DNA of 59,050 nucleotides from Bacillus sp. SA1-12 (GCF_000981385.1 NZ_LATZ01000114.1:1-59050), one strand, 5' to 3'. Positions 25,071 through 33,768 are shown, numbered from the stretch's first letter. Numbers and translations: made by a program. Notes: generated from the sequence alone by a model not told the origin.

Positions 25071-25206
25071 TGTTGATTTTCTCTTAAGACGCTCTACTTC
25101 CTTGAGTGGTCCAGGAGCCTCCTCAGCGCCTTGCGACCGCGTAAGGTCTTTATTTATTTGGCCCTGTCGCTCCCACAGTAGTCTCGCCTGCACGTTCCAA
25201 TTAACA
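25071..25206. repeat. Decayed copy of a widespread Bacillaceae intergenic repeat
   Basis: The segment opens TGTTGATTTT and closes CCAATTAACA, its ends being inverted. In between it has GAGCCTCCTCAGCGCC, a GGTCTT segment, CCCTGTCGCTCCC and AGTCTCGCCTGCACG. This order matches a GC-richer repeat of about 130-150 bp commonly seen between genes in Bacillus-type genomes, here diverged. Recognition is from memory of that repeat. The rest of the ecfA1-rplQ gap (24845-25417) shows nothing else. Confidence 0.6.
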
Positions 25207-25417
25207 TAATGCTACAACTCAAAGAAGCTTTTAAACAAGGAAGGAGTTAATTAGTCCAATAGGTTATCCACTTACGAATACGTTGATTTAATAGCTCTTC
25301 TTTAGTAGAACATGACTCTTAAATAACACTTCTTAATTTTACAAACAACAATGCTTGCGAAAACAGCCAAAGCGCAGGACATAAAAACACAGCAAAAACT
25401 CTGTTTATCTTATCCTA

Positions 25418-25460
25418 TAAAAAAAGGGCATTGATCCAGTTTTGCAACTGTCACGCCCTT
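25418..25460 (-). terminator. Terminator after rplQ
   Basis: AAGGGC (25424-25429) pairs with GCCCTT (25455-25460), and the inner CAGTT pairs with AACTG. A T-run follows on the minus strand. It ends the secY-to-rplQ transcript. Confidence 0.8.
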
Positions 25461-25473
25461 GTAGTAAAAAGTA

Positions 25474-25869
25474 TTAAACTAATTCAATGATAACCATTGG
25501 AGCACCGTCACCGCGACGAGGTCCAAGCTTCATGATGCGAGTGTAACCGCCTTGGCGATCTTCGTAACGTGGAGCGATATCACTGAAAAGCTTTTCTAAA
25601 GCATATTTCGGTTTATCTTTTTCCTTACCTTCCTCAGTTGTAACTTTTACAAGTTCAGCAACTTCGTTACGAACATAAGAAGCAGCTTGACGGCGAGCAT
25701 GAAGATCTCCGCGCTTTCCTAAAGTAATCATCTTTTCAACAACTGAGCGTAATTCTTTAGCACGTGCTTCAGTAGTTTCAATGCGTTCTGAGATGATTAA
25801 ATCAGTTGTTAAATCACGTAGCATCGCTTTACGTTGAGCACTTGTGCGACCTAATTTTCTGTATGACAT
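25474..25869 (-). CDS. rplQ: 50S ribosomal protein L17
   Basis: The 131-residue product is clearly L17 (YRKLGRTSAQRKAMLRDL start, GGYTRIMKLGPRRGDGAPM end). It is about 11 residues longer than B. subtilis L17 because of an inserted charged loop, VTTEEGKEKDKPK, between the RNEVAE helix and LEKLFSDIAPRY. It is the last gene of the alpha operon and is followed by a terminator. Confidence 0.97.
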   Translation of the reverse strand: MSYRKLGRTSAQRKAMLRDLTTDLIISERIETTEARAKELRSVVEKMITLGKRGDLHARRQAASYVRNEVAELVKVTTEEGKEKDKPKYALEKLFSDIAPRYEDRQGGYTRIMKLGPRRGDGAPMVIIELV

Positions 25870-25963
25870 CAGATGTCCCCTCCTTCGTTGTATAATGTAT
25901 GTTTGGTTTATCTAAAAACAAATGTTTTATTGAAACATACGAAAACGCTAGTTAACTTTCTAA

Positions 25964-26908
25964 CTAGTCGTCTTTTCGAAGACCTAAACCTAGTTCTTCT
26001 AGCTTAGCCTTAACTTCTTCTAGAGATTTACGACCTAGATTACGAACCTTCATCATATCTTCTTCTGTTTTATGAGCAAGCTCTTGTACTGTGTTAATTC
26101 CAGCACGTTTTAAACAGTTGTAAGAACGGACAGATAAATCTAGTTCTTCAATCGTCATCTCTAAAACTTTCTCTTTTTGATCCTCTTCTTTTTCAACCAT
26201 AATTTCTGCATTTTGAGCTTCATCAGTAAGCCCTACAAAAATATTAAGGTGTTCAGTAAGGATCTTTGAACCTAAAGCGATTGCTTCTTTCGGTCCTGTA
26301 CTACCATCAGTCCAAACGTCAAGCGTCAGTTTATCATAGTTGGCAACTTGACCAACGCGTGTTTTCTCTACTTGGTAGGAAACACGTGCAACTGGTGTAT
26401 AGATCGAATCAATTGGAATTACTCCAATAGGCTGATCCTCTCTTTTGTTTGAATCAGCAGGCGTGTAGCCACGGCCGCGCTTAGCTGTTAGTCTCATTCT
26501 AAAGCTAGCATCTGATGCAAGAGTTGCAATATGAAGATCTGGATTTAGAATTTCAACATCACTATCATGAGTAATATCAGATGCAGTTACGCTGCCTTCG
26601 CCTTGAACATCAATCTCAAGCGTCTTTTCCTCATCAGAATAGATTTTAAGAGCAAGTTTCTTAATGTTTAAGATAATCGAAGTAACATCCTCAACAACAC
26701 CCTCGATTGTTGAAAACTCATGAAGTACGCCATCTATCTGGATCGATGTTACAGCGGCACCAGGGAGAGAGGATAAAAGAATACGACGTAAGGAGTTACC
26801 CAAAGTTGTACCATATCCACGCTCAAGTGGCTCGACGACGAACTTGCCGTATTTGGCATCATCGTTGATTTCAACCGTTTCGATTTTTGGTTTTTCAATT
26901 TCTATCAT
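25964..26908 (-). CDS. rpoA: RNA polymerase alpha subunit
   Basis: The 314-residue product is full length. The N-terminal assembly domain includes VEPLERGYGTTLGNSLRRILLSS and VARVSYQVEKTRVGQ. The C-terminal DNA- and regulator-binding domain includes LDLSVRSYNCLKRAGINTV and VRNLGRKSLEEVKAKL. It sits between rpsK and rplQ in standard order. No damage is seen, so it is probably a functional copy. Confidence 0.98.
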   Translation of the reverse strand: MIEIEKPKIETVEINDDAKYGKFVVEPLERGYGTTLGNSLRRILLSSLPGAAVTSIQIDGVLHEFSTIEGVVEDVTSIILNIKKLALKIYSDEEKTLEIDVQGEGSVTASDITHDSDVEILNPDLHIATLASDASFRMRLTAKRGRGYTPADSNKREDQPIGVIPIDSIYTPVARVSYQVEKTRVGQVANYDKLTLDVWTDGSTGPKEAIALGSKILTEHLNIFVGLTDEAQNAEIMVEKEEDQKEKVLEMTIEELDLSVRSYNCLKRAGINTVQELAHKTEEDMMKVRNLGRKSLEEVKAKLEELGLGLRKDD

Positions 26909-27087
26909 CTATAAACCCTCCTTCAAAACGTCGAAACCCCGGCTAGACAAAAAATGTGTAAAACGTCTAACCGAAATTCCCCATTCAAAAGTTCCCGAAT
27001 GTGCACAACAACTAAGTGATTCTGCTAGAACTTATATACTGTATCATAACCCATTATAGACAGAGATACAAAATCTATACAGAAAAT

Positions 27088-27477
27088 TTACACACGACGA
27101 CGTTTTGGTGGACGGCATCCATTATGTGGAACTGGAGTAACGTCTCTAATTGCTGTTACTTCTAACCCTGCAGCTTGAAGTGAGCGAATAGCCGCTTCAC
27201 GTCCTGCACCAGGTCCTTTTACAGTAACTTCAAGAGTTTTTAAACCGTGTTCCATAGATGCTTTTGCTGCTGTTTCAGCAGCCATTTGTGCAGCGAAAGG
27301 AGTAGATTTACGAGAACCTCTGAAACCTAACGCACCAGCACTTGACCATGAAAGTGCATTACCATGAGTGTCTGTAATAGTAACAATCGTGTTGTTGAAA
27401 GTAGAACGAATGTGAGCAACACCACTCTCAATATTCTTTTTCACACGACGTTTACGAGTGTTCGTTTTACGTGCCAT
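27088..27477 (-). CDS. rpsK: 30S ribosomal protein S11
   Basis: The 129-residue product shows HIRSTFNNTIVTITD, SSAGALGFRGSRKSTPFAAQ and the PVPHNGCRPPKRRRV tail. It lies 22 bp after rpsM in the alpha operon. Confidence 0.98.
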   Translation of the reverse strand: MARKTNTRKRRVKKNIESGVAHIRSTFNNTIVTITDTHGNALSWSSAGALGFRGSRKSTPFAAQMAAETAAKASMEHGLKTLEVTVKGPGAGREAAIRSLQAAGLEVTAIRDVTPVPHNGCRPPKRRRV

Positions 27478-27499
27478 TATTGGTTACCCTCCTTTTATC

Positions 27500-27865
27500 T
27501 TATTTTTTCTTGTTTGCTACAGTACGACGTGGACCTTTACGTGTACGAGCGTTATTTTTTGTATTTTGACCGCGAACTGGTAAACCGCGACGATGACGAA
27601 TACCACGGAATGAACCGATCTCGATTAGACGCTTAATGTTTAAAGATACCTCACGACGAAGGTCACCTTCTACTTTAAGCTTATCGATTACATCACGAAT
27701 TTTTCCTAACTCTTCTTCAGTTAGGTCACGTACACGAGTATCTTCAGAAACTCCAGCCTCAGCTAGAACTTTCTGAGCAGTTGAGCGTCCGATCCCAAAG
27801 ATATATGTTAATGAAATGACAACACGTTTGTCACGAGGAATATCAACACCTGCAATACGAGCCAT
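27500..27865 (-). CDS. rpsM: 30S ribosomal protein S13
   Basis: The 121-residue product begins MARIAGVDIPRDKRVV and contains GIRHRRGLPVRGQNTKNNAR, both S13 signatures. A good ribosome site (AAGGAGGTGCAAG) precedes the ATG. Order rpmJ-rpsM-rpsK-rpoA is standard. Confidence 0.98.
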   Translation of the reverse strand: MARIAGVDIPRDKRVVISLTYIFGIGRSTAQKVLAEAGVSEDTRVRDLTEEELGKIRDVIDKLKVEGDLRREVSLNIKRLIEIGSFRGIRHRRGLPVRGQNTKNNARTRKGPRRTVANKKK

Positions 27866-27887
27866 TAAGCTTGCACCTCCTTAAAAA

Positions 27888-28016
<129 letters not shown>

Positions 28017-28036
28017 TTAGTAGTACGGAGTGCTAA

Positions 28037-28255
28037 TTATTTAAAACGGTACGTAATTCTGCCACGAGTTAAATCATATGGAGATAATTCTACCGTAACT
28101 TTGTCTCCAGGTAAAATACGAATGAAATGCATGCGGATCTTTCCAGATACATGCGCTAAAACCGTATGACCGTTCTCAAGTTCTACCTTGAACATTGCAT
28201 TTGGCAATGTTTCAACGACAGTTCCTTCAACTTCAATTACATCGTCTTTCGCCAT
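28037..28255 (-). CDS. infA: Translation initiation factor IF-1
   Basis: The 72-residue OB-fold protein begins MAKDDVIEVEGTVVETLPNA and ends LTRGRITYRFK, the family length and sequence. ATG at 28255 is chosen because AGGGAG lies just upstream and the residues before it are not IF-1-like. The KOW-domain gene (rplGB/ybzG) that B. subtilis has between map and infA is not present in the 294 bp here. Confidence 0.97.
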   Translation of the reverse strand: MAKDDVIEVEGTVVETLPNAMFKVELENGHTVLAHVSGKIRMHFIRILPGDKVTVELSPYDLTRGRITYRFK

Positions 28256-28549
28256 CGAACTGTTCTCCCTTCTCAAAATCAGTAACTTGCTCATTGACAA
28301 ACTTTCATTTGTCACACGACCTGTTTCCACTATACTGTTCTGAACTTCCGGAGATACTCAGGTAAAGAATTCTAGATGATGAACATTCTTTTACTTGGAG
28401 ATTCAAACTTCGCTTTCTCCATCAGCATTAAAACGAAATGACATCCGAAATTTCCAATCAATATGGCATATCGTACTTGCTTATGAACTAAGCAAGTTGA
28501 CACATGCATGGAATCGAATTAGGTTCGTTCAAGCAATGTCACCTTCAGA
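28256..28549. other. infA-map spacer without the usual KOW gene; contains a hairpin
   Basis: No reading frame for a KOW-domain protein is found on the minus strand. A perfect 9-bp stem ACTTGCTTA (28475-28483) / TAAGCAAGT (28489-28497) is present but has no T-run, so it is not a standard terminator. Confidence 0.55.
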
Positions 28550-29296
28550 TTAGGCTTTTGTTAGAATTTCATAGCCTGTTTCAGTGATCGCAATCGTATG
28601 CTCAAAATGTGCACACACTTTACCATCTACTGTAACTACTGTCCATTCATCTGCCAATGTTTTTACATAACGGGTACCCGCATTAACCATTGGTTCAATC
28701 GCCAACACCATTCCCGGCTTAAGCCTTGGACCTTTGTTAGGCGGACCATAATGAGGTATTTGGGGATCTTCATGTAAATCTTGCCCGACACCGTGACCAA
28801 CATACTCTCTCACAACAGAAAAACCATGTCCTTCAACATACGTTTGAATGGCATGAGAAATGTTCGAAAGTCTATCTCCTGGTTTCGCTTCTTCTAGTCC
28901 CTTATATAAGGACTCCTCAGTAACAGTTAAAAGTTTCCGAGCCTCTTCAGAAATTTCACCAACCGGATATGTCCAAGCAGAATCACCATGATAACCGTTA
29001 TATTTAGCACCGATATCAATGCTAATAATATCTCCTTCACGCAATACGCGATTACCAGGTATTCCGTGAACGAGTTCTTCATTTACAGAAGCACAAATGC
29101 TCCCGCGGAAACCATTATACCCTTTAAAAGATGGAATTGCATCATAACCGCGAATAAACTTTTCGGCAATTGCATCCAATTCTTTTGTCGTGATACCAGG
29201 TTTGATATATTTTTGCAGCTCTTGATGTGTTAAAGCAACAATTCGACCAGCTTCTCGCATAATCTCAAGTTCGCGCTGAGTCTTACAAATGATCAT
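28550..29296 (-). CDS. map: Type I methionine aminopeptidase
   Basis: The 248-residue product is a metallopeptidase that removes the initiator Met. It has YNGFRGSICASVNEELVHGIPG, metal aspartates in ISIDIGAKYNGYHGDSAWTY, GHGVGQDLHEDPQIPHYG (metal His) and the two glutamates in LAIEPMVNAG and HFEHTIAIT. Its start overlaps the end of adk by 14 bp. Confidence 0.97.
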   Translation of the reverse strand: MIICKTQRELEIMREAGRIVALTHQELQKYIKPGITTKELDAIAEKFIRGYDAIPSFKGYNGFRGSICASVNEELVHGIPGNRVLREGDIISIDIGAKYNGYHGDSAWTYPVGEISEEARKLLTVTEESLYKGLEEAKPGDRLSNISHAIQTYVEGHGFSVVREYVGHGVGQDLHEDPQIPHYGPPNKGPRLKPGMVLAIEPMVNAGTRYVKTLADEWTVVTVDGKVCAHFEHTIAITETGYEILTKA

Positions 29297-29945
29297 GCAC
29301 TAGTCCTCCAAGCAGCTGATTAACGTCATCAAATACTTTATCAATATCCTGTTCCCCATTGATGTTTCTTAAATAGCCTTTATCGCTATAGAAGTTCAAT
29401 AATGGTTCAGTCTGCTTTAGGTTAACTTCTAAACGGTTTGCAACCGTTTCTTCGTTATCATCTGCACGCTGATAGAGCTCTCCACCACATTTGTCACACT
29501 CACCTTGTTTAGCAGGCGGATTAAATACTAAGTGATAGGTTGCGCCACAGTTTTTGCAAATACGACGTCCTGTTAAGCGTTCCATTAGAATATCTTTATT
29601 TACTTCAATGTTGATTACGTAATCAATCTGTTTGTTTAGATCTGCCAGAATTCCCTCAAGTGCTTCAGCTTGAGCAACAGTTCTAGGAAAACCATCTAAA
29701 AGAAAACCTTTTTGGCAATCATTCTTTCCTAAACGTTCACGAACAATACCTATGGTTACTTCATCAGGAACAAGTTCACCCTTATCAATAAAGGACTTTG
29801 CTTGTAACCCTAGTTCTGTCTCTTCTTTCATAGCAGCTCTGAACATATCTCCTGTTGAGATATGAGGGATGTCGTACTTTTCGACAATACGTTCAGCCTG
29901 AGTGCCTTTTCCAGCACCTGGAAGGCCCATCAATACTAGATTCAT
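29283..29945 (-). CDS. adk: Adenylate kinase
   Basis: The 220-residue product has P-loop GLPGAGKGTQAE, the AMP-binding region ISTGDMFRAAM, DGFPRTVAQAEAL and a long zinc-type LID with CKNC and CDKC, as in Gram-positive Adk. It interconverts ATP+AMP and 2 ADP. It lies between secY and map as normal. Confidence 0.98.
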   Translation of the reverse strand: MNLVLMGLPGAGKGTQAERIVEKYDIPHISTGDMFRAAMKEETELGLQAKSFIDKGELVPDEVTIGIVRERLGKNDCQKGFLLDGFPRTVAQAEALEGILADLNKQIDYVINIEVNKDILMERLTGRRICKNCGATYHLVFNPPAKQGECDKCGGELYQRADDNEETVANRLEVNLKQTEPLLNFYSDKGYLRNINGEQDIDKVFDDVNQLLGGLVHDHL

Positions 29946-30002
29946 TTGTATTTCCCCCTCAGTCTCTATTTAGAGAGAATGGGAACAGATCCCATATCCT
30001 CC

Positions 30003-31295
30003 CTATTTAATAAAGCCTTTATAATGACGTTTCACTAGCTGACTTTCAAGCTGTTTCATTGTTTCAAGGGCAACCCCGACAACGATTAACAAGCTTGTTC
30101 CGCCAATCTGTGCAGATTGCGGCAGGTCAGCGAATTTAATGAAGAAAACAGGAAGAACAGCTATAACTGCTAAGAAAAGAGAACCGACAAAAGTTAAACG
30201 ATATAATACCTTTGTAACATACTCCTGCGTATTCTTACCCGGTCTGATACCAGGTATATAGCCGCCTTGCTTCTTCAAATTTTCTGCCATCTGCTCAGGG
30301 TTCACTTGAACAAATGCATAGAAGTATGTGAAAGCAATAATTAATGCGATATAGATTATCATCCCTATAGGCTGTGTGTAATCAAATGTTTTCTGGATCC
30401 AATCCGTCACATCATTAGGACCAAAAAAGGCTGCTATCGTTGGTGGAGTAATAATAAATGACACCGCAAAGATAACAGGAATAACGCCAGCAGGGTTAAC
30501 CTTTAACGGCAAATGGGTTGTTTGCCCGCCGCTCATATTGTTAGCCCCAGAACGCTTAGCGTACTGAATTGGAATCTTACGAAGTGCTTGTTGGATGAAG
30601 ATGACCCCAACGATAACGGCTAATATAGCCAATACAAGAATGGCAACTGTAACTATTCGGATGAATAGCTGGTCACCGGCATCTTGGAATTGCTGTGCAT
30701 ATATTTGGTTGATCGTTGAGGGAATTCCTGCTGCGATCCCAGCAAAGATAATGATGGAAATTCCGTTCCCAACACCTTTGGAGGTGATCTGCTCTCCTAA
30801 CCACATTAAAAATGCTGTACCAGCTGTTAAGACAATCGCAATTAATAAGTACGTCCAAATACCAGGATTCTCGATTAATAATCCACCCGATTGGGTATTA
30901 AATCCATAGGACATACCTAACGCCTGGATGAAACCTAAGATGATCGTAAAGTATCTTGTAAATTGAGCGAGTTTGCGGCGCCCAACATCACCTTGTTTCG
31001 ACCATTCAGTGAATTTTGGCACAACATCCATCTGCAAGAGCTGAACGATGATTGATGCTGTAATATAAGGCATGATCCCCATCGCTAAGATCGAGAAGTT
31101 ATATAAAGCACCGCCGCCAAATGTGTTTAAGATTCCGAATACATTCAGTTCATCCTGTGCTTTTAACACATCTGCATTAACATTCGGCACAGGAATGAAT
31201 GTACCAATACGAAAGACAATTAACATTAAAAGGGTGAAGATGATTTTGTTCCGGATATCACTCACACTCATGAAATTAGAGATTAGTTTAAACAT
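30003..31295 (-). CDS. secY: Protein translocase subunit SecY
   Basis: The 430-residue product has ten membrane segments and closely follows housekeeping Bacillus SecY, for example FTEWSKQGDVGRRKLAQFTRYFT, FLMWLGEQITSKGVGNGISI and the QVNPEQMAENLKKQGGYIPGIRPG cytoplasmic loop that contacts SecA and the ribosome. The SD GAGGTGA directly before it sits within the tail of a degraded rplO. It heads the adk-map-infA-rpmJ block but lacks rplO and the rest of spc upstream. Whether this is the only secY or a second copy cannot be told here. Confidence 0.95.
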   Translation of the reverse strand: MFKLISNFMSVSDIRNKIIFTLLMLIVFRIGTFIPVPNVNADVLKAQDELNVFGILNTFGGGALYNFSILAMGIMPYITASIIVQLLQMDVVPKFTEWSKQGDVGRRKLAQFTRYFTIILGFIQALGMSYGFNTQSGGLLIENPGIWTYLLIAIVLTAGTAFLMWLGEQITSKGVGNGISIIIFAGIAAGIPSTINQIYAQQFQDAGDQLFIRIVTVAILVLAILAVIVGVIFIQQALRKIPIQYAKRSGANNMSGGQTTHLPLKVNPAGVIPVIFAVSFIITPPTIAAFFGPNDVTDWIQKTFDYTQPIGMIIYIALIIAFTYFYAFVQVNPEQMAENLKKQGGYIPGIRPGKNTQEYVTKVLYRLTFVGSLFLAVIAVLPVFFIKFADLPQSAQIGGTSLLIVVGVALETMKQLESQLVKRHYKGFIK

Positions 31296-31297
31296 TC

Positions 31298-31372
31298 AAT
31301 CACCTCAGATGTACCGCTAATAGATTTATTTGCTCCTTTAAAGGCAGAGAATTTGTCAGCTTTCTCTTTACG
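31298..31372 (-). pseudogene. Remnant of the 3' end of rplO (L15)
   Basis: In the frame that would read into the secY start, the codons give RKEKADKFSA...GTSEVI. Bacillus L15 ends in VKANKFSA...GTAEVI, so KA-KFSA and GT-EVI align with one codon missing between them. The former stop has become GAA and the frame upstream is not L15, so only about 25 codons remain, diverged. GAGGTG is kept because it is the secY ribosome site. The assignment is by eye; the EVI part alone could be explained by that constraint, the KFSA part could not. Confidence 0.7.
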
Positions 31373-31432
31373 TTCATATATTTTTTACTACTTAACTCAT
31401 AAACTAAAAAAAGGACCATAAAAAAAGATTAA

Positions 31433-31666
31433 TCAGTTATTCATTACAAATCGAATGATAAAAGAAATACAAAAATCAATAATAGCAAAAAAAACACTAG
31501 TAAATAGAACAGTGAATAAAACGGTTATTGTATATCTTGTCAACTCTTTACTCTTTGGCCAGCTTACCTTCTTCATCTCGCGATTAATATCTGAGAAAAA
31601 CTTAAAAATCCCTTGTTTCTCTACAATTCTATCAGCTTTTAGCAAACCCTTATTTATAAGAACCAC
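31433..31666 (-). CDS. secE: Preprotein translocase subunit SecE
   Basis: The product is 77 residues by the longest reading. The C-terminal about 58 residues match Bacillus SecE: FKFFSDINREMKKVSWPKSKELTRYT (amphipathic helix with the VSWP motif) and one membrane segment ending ISFIIRFV. SecE clamps SecY in the translocon. The normal locus of secE is between rpmG and nusG, not before secY. The start is uncertain: the GTG at 31666 overlaps the AAAGGGGG ribosome site, and a TTG seven codons on is possible. An N-terminal extension of about 18 residues is unlike the short B. subtilis protein. Confidence 0.85.
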   Translation of the reverse strand: MVLINKGLLKADRIVEKQGIFKFFSDINREMKKVSWPKSKELTRYTITVLFTVLFTSVFFAIIDFCISFIIRFVMNN

Positions 31667-31958
31667 CCCCTTTTTTATATAATAAAACTATTTATATATA
31701 TAACCCTATTGTAAAACTCCTTTATTATTAATGAAATAGAAAATTTTATAGAAAAGTATAATTATTTTGTTTTTCCTTTTTAATTGCGCTTTATTTTCTA
31801 TCTATAAAGGAAATAAGAATCGGCTGCTTTGTTTGCAAACTGTTTTTAAAGAAAAGCCGTGGTTATTTTATCAAGCAAATCTTTCTTAAAAAGATGTTGT
31901 GTTATAATTTTTTATATCTACATAAGTTAATTTTTTCAAAATAGGAAGGTGAAAAAAG

Positions 31959-32132
31959 GTGTCAGTCATAATTTCAACAGATGATTTAGAACATTCTTGT
32001 CCTAATTGTAAAGGTCAAAAATATATTATTGCGAATGATCAGAATGAGCCTTGTCCAAAATGTGAGGGTAAAGGGGTTGTATTAACTGCATTAGGACAAA
32101 CATTACTTCACTTTATAAAAAAACATATTTGA
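31959..32132 (+). CDS. Anti-TRAP (RtpA)-like zinc protein
   Basis: This 57-residue protein starts at GTG behind GGAAGGTGA. It has two Cys pairs, SCPNC and PCPKCEGKG, in a DnaJ-type zinc fold. It matches B. subtilis anti-TRAP at both ends: an N-terminal TDDLE block and C-terminal KGVVLTALGQTLLHFIKKH against KGVILTAQGYTLLDFIQKH. Anti-TRAP binds the tryptophan-loaded TRAP ring and relieves repression of trp genes. The loop between the Cys pairs is 14 residues here against 10 in AT. No T-box leader, the usual rtpA control, was seen upstream. It is divergent from secE. Confidence 0.75.
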   Translation: MSVIISTDDLEHSCPNCKGQKYIIANDQNEPCPKCEGKGVVLTALGQTLLHFIKKHI

Positions 32133-32150
32133 ATCATTTCTATTGAAAGA

Positions 32151-32180
32151 AGGCTAACTATTTACTTGTTAGCCTTTTTT
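32151..32180 (+). terminator. Terminator after the anti-TRAP-like gene
   Basis: AGGCTAAC (32151-32158) pairs with GTTAGCCT (32168-32175), followed by TTTTT. Confidence 0.9.
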
Positions 32181-32531
32181 ACAGGAATGCTGACCCATTA
32201 GTCGAACAATGTCTTGCTCGTTATTGAAGCAAAAATCCCGTGAACCATCTATGCCTCAGTATGGCACCACAGAAGATGGAAGTTCTACCGTATTCCCATG
32301 GAAGTGTGAGTACAATAAAACTTTCCAGACTATTACATTAGACCTGACACGCAGCTCTCAAGCAGTTTTAAAATTTCCTGCCACCCGTCCTTCTAGTATC
32401 CATATGTATCAGAGCTCTGATTAATGGCGGTTCTTATTCCCTTGTGACTTGTATTTTTTAAATTTTTTGGCACCAAGCATGCCACAAAACACAAATCATA
32501 GTATAGAAGCACCAAAAGTCCTCCCAGTTGC
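32181..32531. other. Intergenic stretch with no recognised feature
   Basis: About 350 bp between the anti-TRAP-like gene and the AEC transporter (convergent). Short open frames here have no ribosome sites and resemble no known protein. Confidence 0.5.
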
Positions 32532-33455
32532 CTATTTAACCAGCACAATTAAAACAGGCAATACTATAAAGGACAACAGTGTAGTCCAGAGAATCGTTTG
32601 CGTTAAAACCTTAGGAGACGCATCAAACTTCTCTGCAAGAATACCAGCATTGATCGCTACTGGCATACACGCTAAAACAAAAAGGACTGAAAACATGATG
32701 CCATCAATATCTAATAGATATAAACAAAACAAAGAGATAAGCGGACCAATAAATAATCTAATTCCCATTCCTATCCAAAAGGTAATCTGTATATTCTTGT
32801 CGGTACTTCCTGTTCTGACATTGGCAATTTGCGCTCCCAAAATAGCCAGAACAATGGGCGGGTAAGCATCGGCAATCATGGAGACTCCAGTGAAAACACC
32901 CTCTGGCAGAGATAGATGAAATGCACGAAACAAGATCGCCAACATTGCTGCATAAATGGCCGGTAAAGAAAAAACTGATTTGAGCGCATTTTTTACCGTA
33001 AAGTGAGATCGTGCTGCAAAATAGACTCCAAGCGTATTCATCATAATCATTTGCAAAACAATAAAAATGGATGCCTTTTCAAGTCCGCTCTGTCCGAACG
33101 CAAGCAATATAAGTGGGATACCGTAGTTAACAGAATTTGTGAAAGCAGAAATTAACGTCAATCCCGCTATATCATTCGATGGCAATTTAAAAAGTTTACC
33201 AAATAGATTGGATGCCGCCCAAAGCAAAAGTAGACTTAATAGGGAATATGCAAGAGTCAAATAAACATCCTCACCCGAAACCTCAGCCTCCATTAATGTA
33301 TCGAATATCAAAAACGGAGTGAAAAAATATAAGACAAAGTTTAAAATTGGCCTTATTTCCAGCTTTTTAAACTTGGTGAGAAAGACCCCAGATATGACCG
33401 GGATAACGAGTGGAACAATCACATTAAATAGAGTAGATAAAATTTCTTGGATCAT
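32532..33455 (-). CDS. AEC-family (auxin efflux carrier-like) permease
   Basis: The 307-residue product has ten hydrophobic segments in the two-fold repeat layout of the AEC/BART superfamily, with SAFTNSVNYGIPL in the first half and LACMPVAINAGILAEKF in the second. Bacterial members move organic acids such as malate or malonate. Substrate is unknown. It is a single gene with no adjacent enzymes. Confidence 0.8.
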   Translation of the reverse strand: MIQEILSTLFNVIVPLVIPVISGVFLTKFKKLEIRPILNFVLYFFTPFLIFDTLMEAEVSGEDVYLTLAYSLLSLLLLWAASNLFGKLFKLPSNDIAGLTLISAFTNSVNYGIPLILLAFGQSGLEKASIFIVLQMIMMNTLGVYFAARSHFTVKNALKSVFSLPAIYAAMLAILFRAFHLSLPEGVFTGVSMIADAYPPIVLAILGAQIANVRTGSTDKNIQITFWIGMGIRLFIGPLISLFCLYLLDIDGIMFSVLFVLACMPVAINAGILAEKFDASPKVLTQTILWTTLLSFIVLPVLIVLVK

Positions 33456-33538
33456 TCATTTCCCTCTCAAATATTTGTAATGTTATTTAATGACCTATGA
33501 TTATATCATTCTTAAACCTTACCATAATTAATATGGAA

Positions 33539-33573
33539 AAAAACATCCCTTCGATTGGTAAAAGGATGTTTTT
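33539..33573. terminator. Hairpin terminator
   Basis: AAAAACATCC (33539-33548) pairs with GGATGTTTTT (33564-33573). It works in either direction. It lies in the 430-bp gap upstream of the AEC gene, where no gene was found. Confidence 0.65.
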
Positions 33574-33768
33574 CTTTAAGTTACATTTGTTTCTAGTAAT
33601 AGCAAATCTATTTTTTGTTCGTCTTGTTCTAAGTTATTGCATCTATCTCTTTAAAACGAGAATAATCATCTATGACTTTATTAGTATCTGCTCTTTTTTT
33701 CTTTTGAAGACAAAAGCAAAAATATGGAGAAACACCTCTGCGCTATCGGAAGAGACGGTGATTTTTTA

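Noticed and set aside
31670..31958. T-box riboswitch ahead of the anti-TRAP-like gene
   Set aside because: Looked for because rtpA in B. subtilis has one. No T-box bulge sequence, specifier stem or terminator pair is visible in this AT-rich leader.
32209..32424. 71-codon plus-strand frame in the gap before the AEC gene
   Set aside because: No ribosome site and no recognisable motif; the opposite strand is equally uninformative.
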